Assembly: GCA_934718275.1 (NCBI GenBank)
Contig: CAKUZD010000002.1
Coordinates: forward strand, 186,001 to 250,000
Direction of reading: 5' to 3'
Origin: an uncultured Candidatus Melainabacteria bacterium
Lineage (GTDB): Bacteria; Cyanobacteriota; Vampirovibrionia; Gastranaerophilales; Gastranaerophilaceae
Length of the DNA: 64,000 bases
Under the pieces are notes generated by a model. It did not search any database. It saw nothing but the letters and a program-made list of their open reading frames with translations, and was not told the DNA's origin. Within the stretch, counting starts at the first letter, position 1; every line of letters starts with the position of its first letter. A program made the position numbers and the translations under genes. Positions 6,278 through 14,848 of this stretch are shown one piece after another.

Positions 6278-7417
6278 TTACAATAATGTTATATTGTCTC
6301 TTGTAATGATTGCATCATAGTTTTTAAATCCGAGAATTTCCATAATATTGTCGGAATGGCAACCGATTACGCGTCTGCAAGAGTCTGAAGCGTAGTTAAC
6401 TATTCCACGAGCGATTTCATTTCTGTTTTCGTCAAGAATAGAGACAACATCTCCTTTATTAAATTCATTTATAACTTCGCAAACACCTATAGGGAGTAGA
6501 CTTTTTTGGGCTAATAAAGCTTTTTTAGCACCATCATTAACAACAATTTGTCCTATAATATTGGTTGCATAACCAATCCAACGTTTTTTGTCAGACAATT
6601 CTTCTGTTTGCGGAAGAAACATTGTCCCGACTTCTTCTCCATCAAATATTTTTTTGATTACATAAGGAATTTTGCCGTTTGCTATTAGTACTCTGCCACC
6701 AAAACGTGTAACCATTTGGGCGGCTTTTAATTTTGTTCTCATTCCTCCCCTACCGCCTTCTGAAGCATCTGTTCCAAGGGCAAGAATTTTATCTGTTACT
6801 TCATCAACTTTTCTAATTATTTTAGCATCCGGATTTGATTTAGGATTTTTATCATAGAGTCCTTCTACATCAGACAAAATAACGAGCAAATCAGCATCCA
6901 GCTCACTTGCAACAAGGGCAGAAAGCTTGTCATTGTCCGAAAAGCAAACCTGCATGTGTTCATAGTGGGGATGAACTTCAACTGTTGAAACAGTATCATT
7001 TTGGTTAATAATAGGAATTACTCCTAATTCTAATAATTTGTTAAGAGTGGTTCTTAGGCTTAAATATCTTTGTCTTAAAGAAAAATCGTCTTCTGTTAAA
7101 AGAATTTGAGATGCAATTAAACCATAAGTATCAAAACCGCTTTCATAAATTGACATCAGTTTACCTTGCCCAATTGCGGCACAAGCTTGTTTTAGAGCAA
7201 CACCTTCCGTGCTGGTAATTCCTAAACGTTTTTTCCCCAAGCCAACGGCTCCGGATGTTACTACAATAACTTCTTTTCCCATCCTTGCTAAATGCGACAA
7301 ATCTTCAATAAATGAAAAAACTCTTGGAAGTGAAACAAAGCCGTCATCACCTCTTAATATGTTTGTTCCAAATTTGAAAACGATACGTTTAGCATTTATA
7401 AATTCTTTTCTATCCAT
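6278..7417 (-). CDS. proB: Glutamate 5-kinase
   Basis: Phosphorylates glutamate in the first step of proline synthesis. The amino-acid kinase domain (VFKFGTNIL, VTSGAVGLGKKRLG, NQNDTVST, LLVILSDVEGLYDKNP, GGRGGMRTKLKAA) is followed by a C-terminal PUA domain (from about residue 270). The start chosen is MDRKEF at 7417: a TATAAT box lies exactly 6 nt upstream (7424-7429 on the plus strand), so the more distal ATG at 7435 would sit upstream of the transcript start. Transcribed with proA. Confidence 0.96.
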   Translation of the reverse strand: MDRKEFINAKRIVFKFGTNILRGDDGFVSLPRVFSFIEDLSHLARMGKEVIVVTSGAVGLGKKRLGITSTEGVALKQACAAIGQGKLMSIYESGFDTYGLIASQILLTEDDFSLRQRYLSLRTTLNKLLELGVIPIINQNDTVSTVEVHPHYEHMQVCFSDNDKLSALVASELDADLLVILSDVEGLYDKNPKSNPDAKIIRKVDEVTDKILALGTDASEGGRGGMRTKLKAAQMVTRFGGRVLIANGKIPYVIKKIFDGEEVGTMFLPQTEELSDKKRWIGYATNIIGQIVVNDGAKKALLAQKSLLPIGVCEVINEFNKGDVVSILDENRNEIARGIVNYASDSCRRVIGCHSDNIMEILGFKNYDAIITRDNITLL

Positions 7418-7449
7418 AATTTGATTATAATACAAAAAATAATTATGAA

Positions 7450-7680
7450 TTAATTAAATTTTTTTCTATCAAAGAGTTTATCAAAATCTAAATTTAATTC
7501 ATTAAGAATTGCTATAATTACAGAAAGAGATGTGTTTGTTTCTCCTCTTTCTATTGTTCCGATAACTTGACCGTACGAAAGTCCGATTTTTTCAGCAAGT
7601 TGTTCTTGCGAAAGCCCGGCCCGATTTCGTTCTGCTCTTAAATTGCGGCCGAATTCTTTTAAAATTTCTTTCTTATCCAT
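7450..7680 (-). CDS. Small XRE-family regulator, divergent from pseudopilin gene
   Basis: This 76-aa protein is essentially one helix-turn-helix domain of the Cro/CI type: FGRNLRAERNRAGLSQEQLA, then EKIGLSYGQVIGTIERGETN. It is divergent from the pseudopilin gene, with the shared 99-bp intergenic region carrying a promoter and an inverted repeat. A second XRE/pseudopilin pair with the same arrangement occurs at 41.8-42.9 kb, so it probably controls the neighbouring pilin gene. Confidence 0.85.
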   Translation of the reverse strand: MDKKEILKEFGRNLRAERNRAGLSQEQLAEKIGLSYGQVIGTIERGETNTSLSVIIAILNELNLDFDKLFDRKKFN

Positions 7681-7697
7681 AAAAAAATTTTATGTTG

Positions 7698-7752
7698 TTG
7701 ACAAATTGTTTTCTACAATATATTATCTTATTAATACAATATATACATTGTA
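7698..7752 (+). promoter_or_regulatory. Pseudopilin promoter with inverted-repeat operator
   Basis: TTGACA (7698-7703) and TATTAT (7721-7726) are 17 bp apart. Just after the expected start lies the perfect inverted repeat TACAAT-ATATAC-ATTGTA (7735-7752), a likely site for the divergent XRE protein. A GGAGAG ribosome binding site precedes the ATG at 7780. Confidence 0.75.
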
Positions 7753-7779
7753 AAAAATAATTATTATATTGGAGAGAAT

Positions 7780-8463
7780 ATGAAAAAAGCTTTTACTTTA
7801 GCGGAAGTGTTGGTTACATTGGGAATTATTGGAGTTGTAGCAGCGTTAACTCTGCCAACATTAATTCAAAATCATAAAAGGCAAGAAAATATTGTAAGGT
7901 TAAAAAAGGTTTACTCTATTTTGCAGCAAGATATTGATTTAGCAAAAGTTGAAAATGGAGATATTGATACTTGGAATTGGGATTTAGGGCTAAATGATTT
8001 TGTAGAAACATACCTTCTTAAGAATTTACAAATTGCTCAAAATTGTAAAAGAGAAGTCGGTTGTTGGAATTCAAACGGAGGCATTAATAAGCTTAATGGG
8101 GTTGGACAAACCGTAATAGATAGTAATAGCCATAGGTTTTATAAAGTAAGATTGGCAGATGGTACTCTTATTGCTTTTGAAAAGCAAGATGATAATCACT
8201 TGCATTTTTATATTGATACAAATGGGGGTAAACTCCCTAATCGCTACGGTTATGACTGTGCAATGATGACGTTTGTTAAATCGAATTTTGTTGATTATGC
8301 CCATGATATAAAAAGTAGCGGATTATATTTCTTTGGTTTTGGATTAAGTCGAAATAATCTTTTAAATGATGAGAGTGGTTGTTCCAAAGAAAAAGAGGGG
8401 TTATTTTGTGGAGCATTGTTTCAATATGATGGTTGGAAAATGCAACCGGATTATAAGTTTTAG
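7780..8463 (+). CDS. Type IV pilin-like (pseudopilin) protein
   Basis: The 227-aa protein begins MKKAFTLAEVLVTLGIIGVV, a prepilin N-terminus: short basic leader, A|F cleavage site, Glu5 and a hydrophobic helix. A coiled-coil-like stretch follows, then a Cys-containing globular part with the motif YIDTNGGKLPNRYGYDCAM near residues 145-165. The same motif occurs in the other two pseudopilins of this window. It would be processed by a prepilin peptidase not present here. It may be a minor pilin or type II-like secretion pseudopilin; a solitary gene gives no further hint. Confidence 0.85.
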   Translation: MKKAFTLAEVLVTLGIIGVVAALTLPTLIQNHKRQENIVRLKKVYSILQQDIDLAKVENGDIDTWNWDLGLNDFVETYLLKNLQIAQNCKREVGCWNSNGGINKLNGVGQTVIDSNSHRFYKVRLADGTLIAFEKQDDNHLHFYIDTNGGKLPNRYGYDCAMMTFVKSNFVDYAHDIKSSGLYFFGFGLSRNNLLNDESGCSKEKEGLFCGALFQYDGWKMQPDYKF

Positions 8464-8609
8464 ATGAGTAAAGTCAATACTCATAATTGCTTTGCTGTAA
8501 TTCATAATGCCTTATTACTTTAACGCCTTATTGTCCTCTTATGAATTATATAGATAATGCAATTTGTTACCTGGTAGCAAAAATTTTTATTTACAGGTAT
8601 TATGTTAGT

Positions 8610-9170
8610 ATGGGCATAATAAATAATATAAGTTTTCAAAATAATGATAGAGTCAAACAATTTGGTATGACTGATGATGGAAGAATTGTAGTTGGAGTTA
8701 GAGATATTGATTCCGGCAAATATGTGAAAAGTACAATTCCCGAAGAAAATTTTGATGAGTTTGAAAGATTTTCAAATGAAACTCAAGACAAATATGGGAA
8801 GATATGTAAAAATAATTTTCAAATGGTCTATGCCGCAAACATTTCAGGTGCAATATTAGGTGGTGCGATTACTGCAACTTGTTTGAAAAAAGCTTCCAAA
8901 ACTAAAACTTTCTTTGGAACAATGTGGGGCGCTTTGGCAGGAGTGGTTGCATCCAATGTCATAATATTAAGTGTTATTATTGCTAAAATAGCAAATTTCG
9001 CTAAAACTGCAAAGAACTTGGATATAAAACCATATCATGAACCTGTTCAAGAGAATATTGATGAAAAATCTGCTAAAGTTAAAGAAGAAGATAACAAAGT
9101 AGAAAAAGCAGAAAGTAATAAAGAAACAGAAAATAAAGAAAATAAAAACGAAAAACTCGGAGAACAATAA
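8610..9170 (+). CDS. Unknown membrane protein with charged C-terminal tail
   Basis: Starting at MGIINNISFQ (8610) gives 186 aa. Two glycine-rich hydrophobic segments (AANISGAILGGAITATCL and TMWGALAGVVASNVIILSVIIAKI) form a likely transmembrane hairpin. The last 45 residues are Lys/Glu-rich. The open frame extends to 8541, but a TATTAT box at 8598-8603 lies exactly 6 nt before 8610, favouring that start. No family recognised. The SpoIID-domain gene follows after 25 bp with its own leaderless promoter. Confidence 0.65.
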   Translation: MGIINNISFQNNDRVKQFGMTDDGRIVVGVRDIDSGKYVKSTIPEENFDEFERFSNETQDKYGKICKNNFQMVYAANISGAILGGAITATCLKKASKTKTFFGTMWGALAGVVASNVIILSVIIAKIANFAKTAKNLDIKPYHEPVQENIDEKSAKVKEEDNKVEKAESNKETENKENKNEKLGEQ

Positions 9171-9195
9171 CTTTTTTTTGTCATATAATTGAGTT

Positions 9196-10926
9196 ATGAA
9201 AAAAATATTATTAACATCAATTATAATGAGCTTTATATTTATTGCATCTCCTTGTCGAGCACAATATTTCCCTATTCCGGCGGCGACTTTGCAAGCTGCA
9301 CAGCAGGCGGTTATTCAAAGTGTTCCATCTTCAGAAGTTGTTCGAGTTGGTATTGGTACAACCAATTTTGGTACTTATCAATATAATGACATAACAATCT
9401 TTGGTACAGGTGATACGCAGATTTATGATAATAAACTTTTAATCGGAAGCTATCCTGCAAATCAAAATATAAGAATAACCTACAAAGATGGAATGTTTAA
9501 TATTTATACCCCGGAAAGTGTTCAGCCTGAGAAGGTTACAGGGCCTGTACAAATTACAAGTAATTATGGACTGTTAGGGGTTACAGGGTTAAAGCGTGCC
9601 GGAAAGCAAGCATTGTATCACGGAGCCTTTGAACTAAAAAAATGTAATAATAATGCATTTAACCTTATTAACATGATTGAGGTTGAAGAATATTTAAAAG
9701 GCGTTGTTCCTAATGAAATGCCTGTTAGTTTTGGTTTAGAAGCATTAAAGGCTCAAAGTGTTGCTGCTCGGAACTATGTGCTTTCGCCTCGGACAAAAGC
9801 TTCTGCAAACTACGATGTTGTCGATTCTGTTGCAAGTCAGGTATATTTTGGTGCAAATACAGAAAAACCACTTTCTAATCAAGCCGTATCAGAGACAGAA
9901 GGAATTGTGGCTCTTTATAATTGGGATATGATAGTTGCGCAATATTCATCTACGGCAGGTGGCTATACAGAAAGTTATTCCAACGCTTTTTCCGACCCGA
10001 AAACTAAAGCTTTTCCTGCTCCCGAAAAACCATATTTAAAAGCAAAACCTGATATAGTATCTCAGACATCTTTGAAAAGTGAAGAAGCTGCAAAAGCTTA
10101 CTATAAATCACGACCGGATGCTTATGATATTAGATCGTCATATTATCGATGGGAAAGGGATTGGGAGTCTCAAGAACTAAAGAATGCTTTACAATCAACA
10201 CTTGTAGCTCAATCTGCAACCGGATTTGTAAAACCCGCTTTTAACAAAGGTGATAAATTGGATGATTTGGTTGAAATAAAAGTAATTCATCGTGGTGAGT
10301 CCGGTAAAATTATGGAGATGGAAATTGTAACTCGCTCTCAAACTTATAAAGTGTATAAAGAGTTGGTTATAAGAAGGTTGATGACCAAAGATGGGAAAGC
10401 GTTGCCTAGTGCAAATGTTGTCTTTGAAAATATAAAAGATGAAAATGGAAATTTGTTGTCAGTTCATGCTTGGGGCGGTGGTTTCGGGCATGGGGTCGGA
10501 ATGAGTCAATATGGAGCCGGTTTTATGGGAGCGGAACTTCATTTGCCTTATGACAAAATTTTGAAGCATTATTATACCGGAATTAGTCTTGCTACAAAAC
10601 CGATTATAATTTCAACTGAAGTTGGGCAGCAGTGTGTAACTCAGCATTTTTATTCAAAAGATAAAAAAGCAAAAATTGTGATTGATAATAAATTTGGTGT
10701 TAGCTTTATTAATGTAACTATTAATGGGCAAAAACAAACATTTGAGTTGCCTAAAGAAGTTTTTGGATTTAAAAGGTTTGTTGAGATAGATATTTCAAAA
10801 TATATTAAGCAAGGTAAAAACACGATAACATTTACTTCAGATGAATTTTATTCAAGTTCTGCAAGAAAAGGGCTGAGGTTGTATGTAGAATTGGTGAAAA
10901 AAGACGAAAGTGAATATATTTGGTGA
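9196..10926 (+). CDS. SpoIID/LytB-domain peptidoglycan lytic enzyme
   Basis: This 576-aa exported protein has a signal peptide (residues 1-22, ending CRA). An N-terminal region precedes a SpoIID domain running from MIEVEEYLKGVVPNEMP (about residue 160) to HAWGGGFGHGVGMSQYGAGF (about residue 435), followed by a C-terminal beta-rich extension. SpoIID proteins are lytic transglycosylases or amidase enhancers acting on denuded glycan strands; outside spore formers they work in cell-wall turnover. TATAAT at 9184-9189 sits 6 nt before the ATG, so a leaderless message is likely. murJ follows 41 bp later, consistent with a cell-wall cluster. Confidence 0.88.
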   Translation: MKKILLTSIIMSFIFIASPCRAQYFPIPAATLQAAQQAVIQSVPSSEVVRVGIGTTNFGTYQYNDITIFGTGDTQIYDNKLLIGSYPANQNIRITYKDGMFNIYTPESVQPEKVTGPVQITSNYGLLGVTGLKRAGKQALYHGAFELKKCNNNAFNLINMIEVEEYLKGVVPNEMPVSFGLEALKAQSVAARNYVLSPRTKASANYDVVDSVASQVYFGANTEKPLSNQAVSETEGIVALYNWDMIVAQYSSTAGGYTESYSNAFSDPKTKAFPAPEKPYLKAKPDIVSQTSLKSEEAAKAYYKSRPDAYDIRSSYYRWERDWESQELKNALQSTLVAQSATGFVKPAFNKGDKLDDLVEIKVIHRGESGKIMEMEIVTRSQTYKVYKELVIRRLMTKDGKALPSANVVFENIKDENGNLLSVHAWGGGFGHGVGMSQYGAGFMGAELHLPYDKILKHYYTGISLATKPIIISTEVGQQCVTQHFYSKDKKAKIVIDNKFGVSFINVTINGQKQTFELPKEVFGFKRFVEIDISKYIKQGKNTITFTSDEFYSSSARKGLRLYVELVKKDESEYIW

Positions 10927-10967
10927 AAATAAAAAATAATTTTAAGGTGATGATAAAGGGATAAAAA

Positions 10968-12566
10968 GTGGAAAATATAGAAAAAGAATCAAAAACAATG
11001 AGCGTATTAAAGGCTGCATGGGTAATTGCGGTGGTGACAATAGTCAGTAAATTAATTGGTTTTATTAGGGATATTATTATCGCAAATTATTATGGAGCTT
11101 CATTAGTTTCTGATGCTTATTATTATGCATACCAAATACCATCGTTATCGTTGATTTTGCTTGGTGGAGTCGGAGGGCCGTTTCATAGTGCAACGGTGGC
11201 AGTTTTTTCTAAACTTATTCCAAATTTAAAAGACAAATTATCAGATGATGTGAATAAACTTTATTCAACGTTTATGACAGCAACAACGATTTTTTTCTTA
11301 ATTCTTTCTGTAATAATGTTTATTTTTCCTAAACAAATCATGGGGTTAATAATTTCTAGTGGTTCTGTGGATATGATTAATTTAGCTGCAGAACATTTAA
11401 AAATAATGACTCCATTGTTAGTAATAGGTGGGATTGTTGGTATTTATTATGGAATTTTAATTATTTATAGACAGTTTATGTTGCCGAACTTATCTCCAAT
11501 AATTATGAGTGTGGCGATAATTGGGGTGGTTGTTGCTGCCGCACCGAATGACCAAAAAGGTTATGCGTTAGCTTGGGCTACAACAATCGGTGCAATATTA
11601 CAACTTGTAATCCAATATCCGAATGTTAGAAAACTGGGCTTTTTGTGGAAACCGAATTTCCAATTTGCAAATAATCCGAATTTTAAAGAAATTATGGAAC
11701 TTTTGTTCCCTGCAATATTGAGTTCTACGGTTGGACAAATTCATATTTATGTTGATATGTTTTTTACATCCTCAATCTCGGAAGGTGCTTGGACTGCGAT
11801 TGGATATGCCAATAGAGTTTTTCAATTTCCTGTTGGGATTTTAGTAACAGCCTTTCTAGTCCCTCTCTTTCCTATTTTTGCAAGATTAGTGGCAGATAAT
11901 GATTTGGATGGAATTAAAACTTACTTTAACAAGGGAGTCGGCGTACTATTTTTTGCAGCAATTCCGATAATTATAGGTATTTTGACAGTTGGAACCGATG
12001 CTGTAAGATTGATTTTTGAACGTGGAGCATTTGATGCAAATGCTACATTTATGGTAACAGAAGCTCTTTGGTTCCTGTCTGTTTCAATATTGCCGTATGT
12101 ATTCAGGGATTCAATAACTAGAGTTTATTATTCTTTTAATGACTCCAAAACTCCGTTTATAGTTGCTTTTTCATCAATTGTTTTAAAATATCTTTTAAAC
12201 GTAATTTTTATAAGCAAAATGCACATGGGTATAGGCGGGATAACTTTATCAACTTCGTTGGTAACTTTATTTAATGCTTGTGTTCTAGGGGTGTTAATTT
12301 CTAAAAAAGTAAAAATGGATTATAAAAATTTGTTTACCAATCTTTTAAAAATGTGTGTTGCCGGTGGAATTACAATTAGCATTTGTTACATGATTGCACT
12401 TGGGTTTGATAAATTTGTTCATTTGCCTAAGGCTTTGTTTGAAATAACTAAAATCTCCTCTGTTGGAATAATTTGTTTAGGTATTTATGTTGCTTTAAAT
12501 CTTTTATTTAAAATGGAATATGCAAAGGAACTAAGTGACAGATTAATTAATAAATTAAAAAAATAA
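10968..12566 (+). CDS. murJ: Lipid II flippase MurJ/MviN
   Basis: The 532-aa polytopic membrane protein has family features: VVTIVSKLIGFIRDIIIANYYG at the start of TM1, GGVGGPFHSATVAVFSKL, the central RVFQFPVGILVTAFLVPLFP, and RGAFDANAT. It flips lipid II across the membrane for peptidoglycan synthesis. The start used is GTG at 10968, downstream of AAAGGG; an ATG at 10998 (MSVLKAAW) is an alternative. It is followed after 15 bp by the tsaC-type gene. Confidence 0.95.
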   Translation: MENIEKESKTMSVLKAAWVIAVVTIVSKLIGFIRDIIIANYYGASLVSDAYYYAYQIPSLSLILLGGVGGPFHSATVAVFSKLIPNLKDKLSDDVNKLYSTFMTATTIFFLILSVIMFIFPKQIMGLIISSGSVDMINLAAEHLKIMTPLLVIGGIVGIYYGILIIYRQFMLPNLSPIIMSVAIIGVVVAAAPNDQKGYALAWATTIGAILQLVIQYPNVRKLGFLWKPNFQFANNPNFKEIMELLFPAILSSTVGQIHIYVDMFFTSSISEGAWTAIGYANRVFQFPVGILVTAFLVPLFPIFARLVADNDLDGIKTYFNKGVGVLFFAAIPIIIGILTVGTDAVRLIFERGAFDANATFMVTEALWFLSVSILPYVFRDSITRVYYSFNDSKTPFIVAFSSIVLKYLLNVIFISKMHMGIGGITLSTSLVTLFNACVLGVLISKKVKMDYKNLFTNLLKMCVAGGITISICYMIALGFDKFVHLPKALFEITKISSVGIICLGIYVALNLLFKMEYAKELSDRLINKLKK

Positions 12567-12581
12567 AAAAGGAATAATTTT

Positions 12582-13178
12582 ATGATTATAAAAGATGCTG
12601 AAAAAATAAAAAATATATTGGAAAATGATGGTGTAATCGCTTATGTGACAGATACTGTATGGGGATTGGGATGTTTACCGAATTCAGAAAAAGCAGTAAA
12701 AAAGATTTACGAAATTAAAAAGCGTGAGTCTCAAAAACCATTAATACTAATGTCAAATGAAACATATAATCTTTTGGAATATGTGAAGCCTATTTCTAAG
12801 GTTGGATGTAAACTAATCAAAAAATATTTTCCGGGAGCTTTAACTATAGTTACTGAAAAAAGTGATAAAACTCCGTATTATATAACCTCAAATATGGAAA
12901 CTGTCGGGATTAGAGTTCCTGATAATGAAGTGTTTAAAGAAATATGTGAAATTATTCCAAATCATGTTTTGGCTACGACAAGTGCAAATCTTTCGCATCA
13001 ACCATCTGCCAAAACTTATGAACAAGCAATAGAAAATATGTCTAAACTTGCAGATTTTGTAATTCCTGATTACGGATATACTTGCAAAGGTTTGGAATCA
13101 ACAGTAGCAGGTGTATTCGGTGATGAACTTCGAATCTTCCGTCAAGGCGTTGTTAATATTGATATAGAGAACTTATAA
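12582..13178 (+). CDS. tsaC: L-threonylcarbamoyladenylate synthase (YrdC/Sua5 type)
   Basis: This 198-aa single YrdC-domain protein makes threonylcarbamoyl-AMP for the t6A37 modification of ANN-decoding tRNAs. Visible: GVIAYVTDTVWGLGCLP, KIYEIKKRESQKPL (the KRx3KP-type motif), YFPGALTIV, TVGIRVPDN, ATTSANLS and a C-terminal STVAG. Short form without the Sua5 C-terminal domain. It is the last core gene before the accessory island. Confidence 0.93.
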   Translation: MIIKDAEKIKNILENDGVIAYVTDTVWGLGCLPNSEKAVKKIYEIKKRESQKPLILMSNETYNLLEYVKPISKVGCKLIKKYFPGALTIVTEKSDKTPYYITSNMETVGIRVPDNEVFKEICEIIPNHVLATTSANLSHQPSAKTYEQAIENMSKLADFVIPDYGYTCKGLESTVAGVFGDELRIFRQGVVNIDIENL

Positions 13179-13381
13179 GTATCCAAAAGTATGAGTATAT
13201 AGAATTATAAGTAATCTATTGAAAATTTGAAAAAATGTTATAATAGCATTAAATCAATCAATAAAAAGTTTGTTTTTTAGTTTTAATGGGATTTATATTT
13301 ATAACTAACTGATTTATAGGTATCCATTAACGGCGTTTCAAGTTTATATTTAATCAAAGAGCAAGTGTTATATTTTTGTAA

Positions 13382-14848
13382 TTATAAGAAAGATATTTTT
13401 TTATTTGACAAAAAACATTCGTATGCATAATTGGGGTTAATAAAAAGCAATTTTATAGGTTTTAAATCTTTATTTATATTTTGCATAAATTCAATATTTA
13501 CTTCACCTTTAAACTCAATTCTTTCTACACTTATACTTGGAAATACTAATATATTATTAACAATATTAATATTGTTATATTTCAGAAATTCATTATATGC
13601 CATTTGATACATAAATTGTTTTGATATATCAGCTATACCTGGATTATTTTTTAAAATATTTTTATCATAATTTATACAATAATATTTAGCATCAATAATA
13701 TTAAATGTTATATTTTCTTGTATTTTTTTTATAAATATAATGTCCGGAATCAGCGTGTCTTTTATGTACGTATTTCCTTCAATTAACCAATTTGGTCTAT
13801 CTATAAATTCCAACAATGTTTTATCTTTGTCTTTTGGATTTTTGAAAGAAAGTTTTAATGAAGACATTTTTTCATTAATTGAATTATTAAATATTTTACT
13901 ACACACTTTTTCCCAAACTAAATTAAATTGGTTTGTTCCTATAAAACTTACTTGAGAGTCCCTTAAATCTTTATCCTTCATCTTGCTTATAAAAGCATAC
14001 ATAAGCCTTAACATAATCTGCTTATCATCTACATATTGTTGTGATAATTCTTGTAATATTTTATCTTGTATTGTTTCAATAGCTCCAAATTGATATAACC
14101 TGTCATCAGATAATATAAATGATTGAATCGGTAAAATATTTTCTAATTGACTCTCAATTATAATACGAGAACATTCATTAATTATAGCTTTATGCAATCT
14201 CGTAAAATAATCAAAATCATCGTTCTCTTGTAGTGTGTTATAAAAATCAAAATAGTATGGTTTATTATTTCTTAATACAGGAAAAATTTCGTTAATAGTT
14301 TTGTCCCATACAATTTCACCATCAATATTTTTTTCAATGTTATCATATATCTTTTGATAGATACCATTTTCTATATAGTTATTTATCAAATAATAAATAA
14401 TCGTTAATAAGTTATATTCCGAATGATTATCAATATCGTATGTTATACCCAAAAATTGTTCTTTGTAGTTACACTTTTTAATTACTTGCAATGTTTTTTT
14501 TAATTCATTAGATTTTTCTTGTTCAATGTTAGTCTTTAAATATTTCGGATAACATTCAAAAATAAAGTTTTTACATGAAATAATTCCTACATAATCAAAC
14601 ACAAAAAAACAAGAGTCTTCTATGTTAAAATCATTAGTAATACAGAGATCCTCATTATTAATATCGCTCAATGGTTCATGTGTAATTTTTACAGATTTAA
14701 CAATTCCTACCAATTTAAGTTTTTTAATTATGGGAATTATATTTTCAATAGAAGTATGAAAGTCCTTTGCTATTTGGATTAAAGTATAATTATCACCTTC
14801 ACGAAAAAAAGATCTATATATTTTATGCTGGTTCTTCTTCGGATCCAT
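13382..14848 (-). CDS. LlaJI-type restriction endonuclease subunit
   Basis: The 488-aa protein starts with a small helix-turn-helix-like segment (YTLIQIAKDFHTSIENII). Its middle contains SFIGTNQFNLVWEKVC, typical of LlaJI-family restriction subunits (also McrC-like). A PD-(D/E)XK core is visible near residues 365-386: IPDIIFIKK...FNIIDAKYY. It overlaps the end of the McrB-type gene by 26 bp on the same strand, so the two are co-translated. With the divergent C5 methyltransferase it forms a restriction system in which the McrB GTPase drives cleavage by this subunit. Target sequence unknown. Confidence 0.8.
   Translation of the reverse strand: MDPKKNQHKIYRSFFREGDNYTLIQIAKDFHTSIENIIPIIKKLKLVGIVKSVKITHEPLSDINNEDLCITNDFNIEDSCFFVFDYVGIISCKNFIFECYPKYLKTNIEQEKSNELKKTLQVIKKCNYKEQFLGITYDIDNHSEYNLLTIIYYLINNYIENGIYQKIYDNIEKNIDGEIVWDKTINEIFPVLRNNKPYYFDFYNTLQENDDFDYFTRLHKAIINECSRIIIESQLENILPIQSFILSDDRLYQFGAIETIQDKILQELSQQYVDDKQIMLRLMYAFISKMKDKDLRDSQVSFIGTNQFNLVWEKVCSKIFNNSINEKMSSLKLSFKNPKDKDKTLLEFIDRPNWLIEGNTYIKDTLIPDIIFIKKIQENITFNIIDAKYYCINYDKNILKNNPGIADISKQFMYQMAYNEFLKYNNINIVNNILVFPSISVERIEFKGEVNIEFMQNINKDLKPIKLLFINPNYAYECFLSNKKISFL

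Noticed and set aside
5720..6286. 188-codon open frame opposite proA
   Set aside because: It is the antisense shadow of a well-conserved gene.
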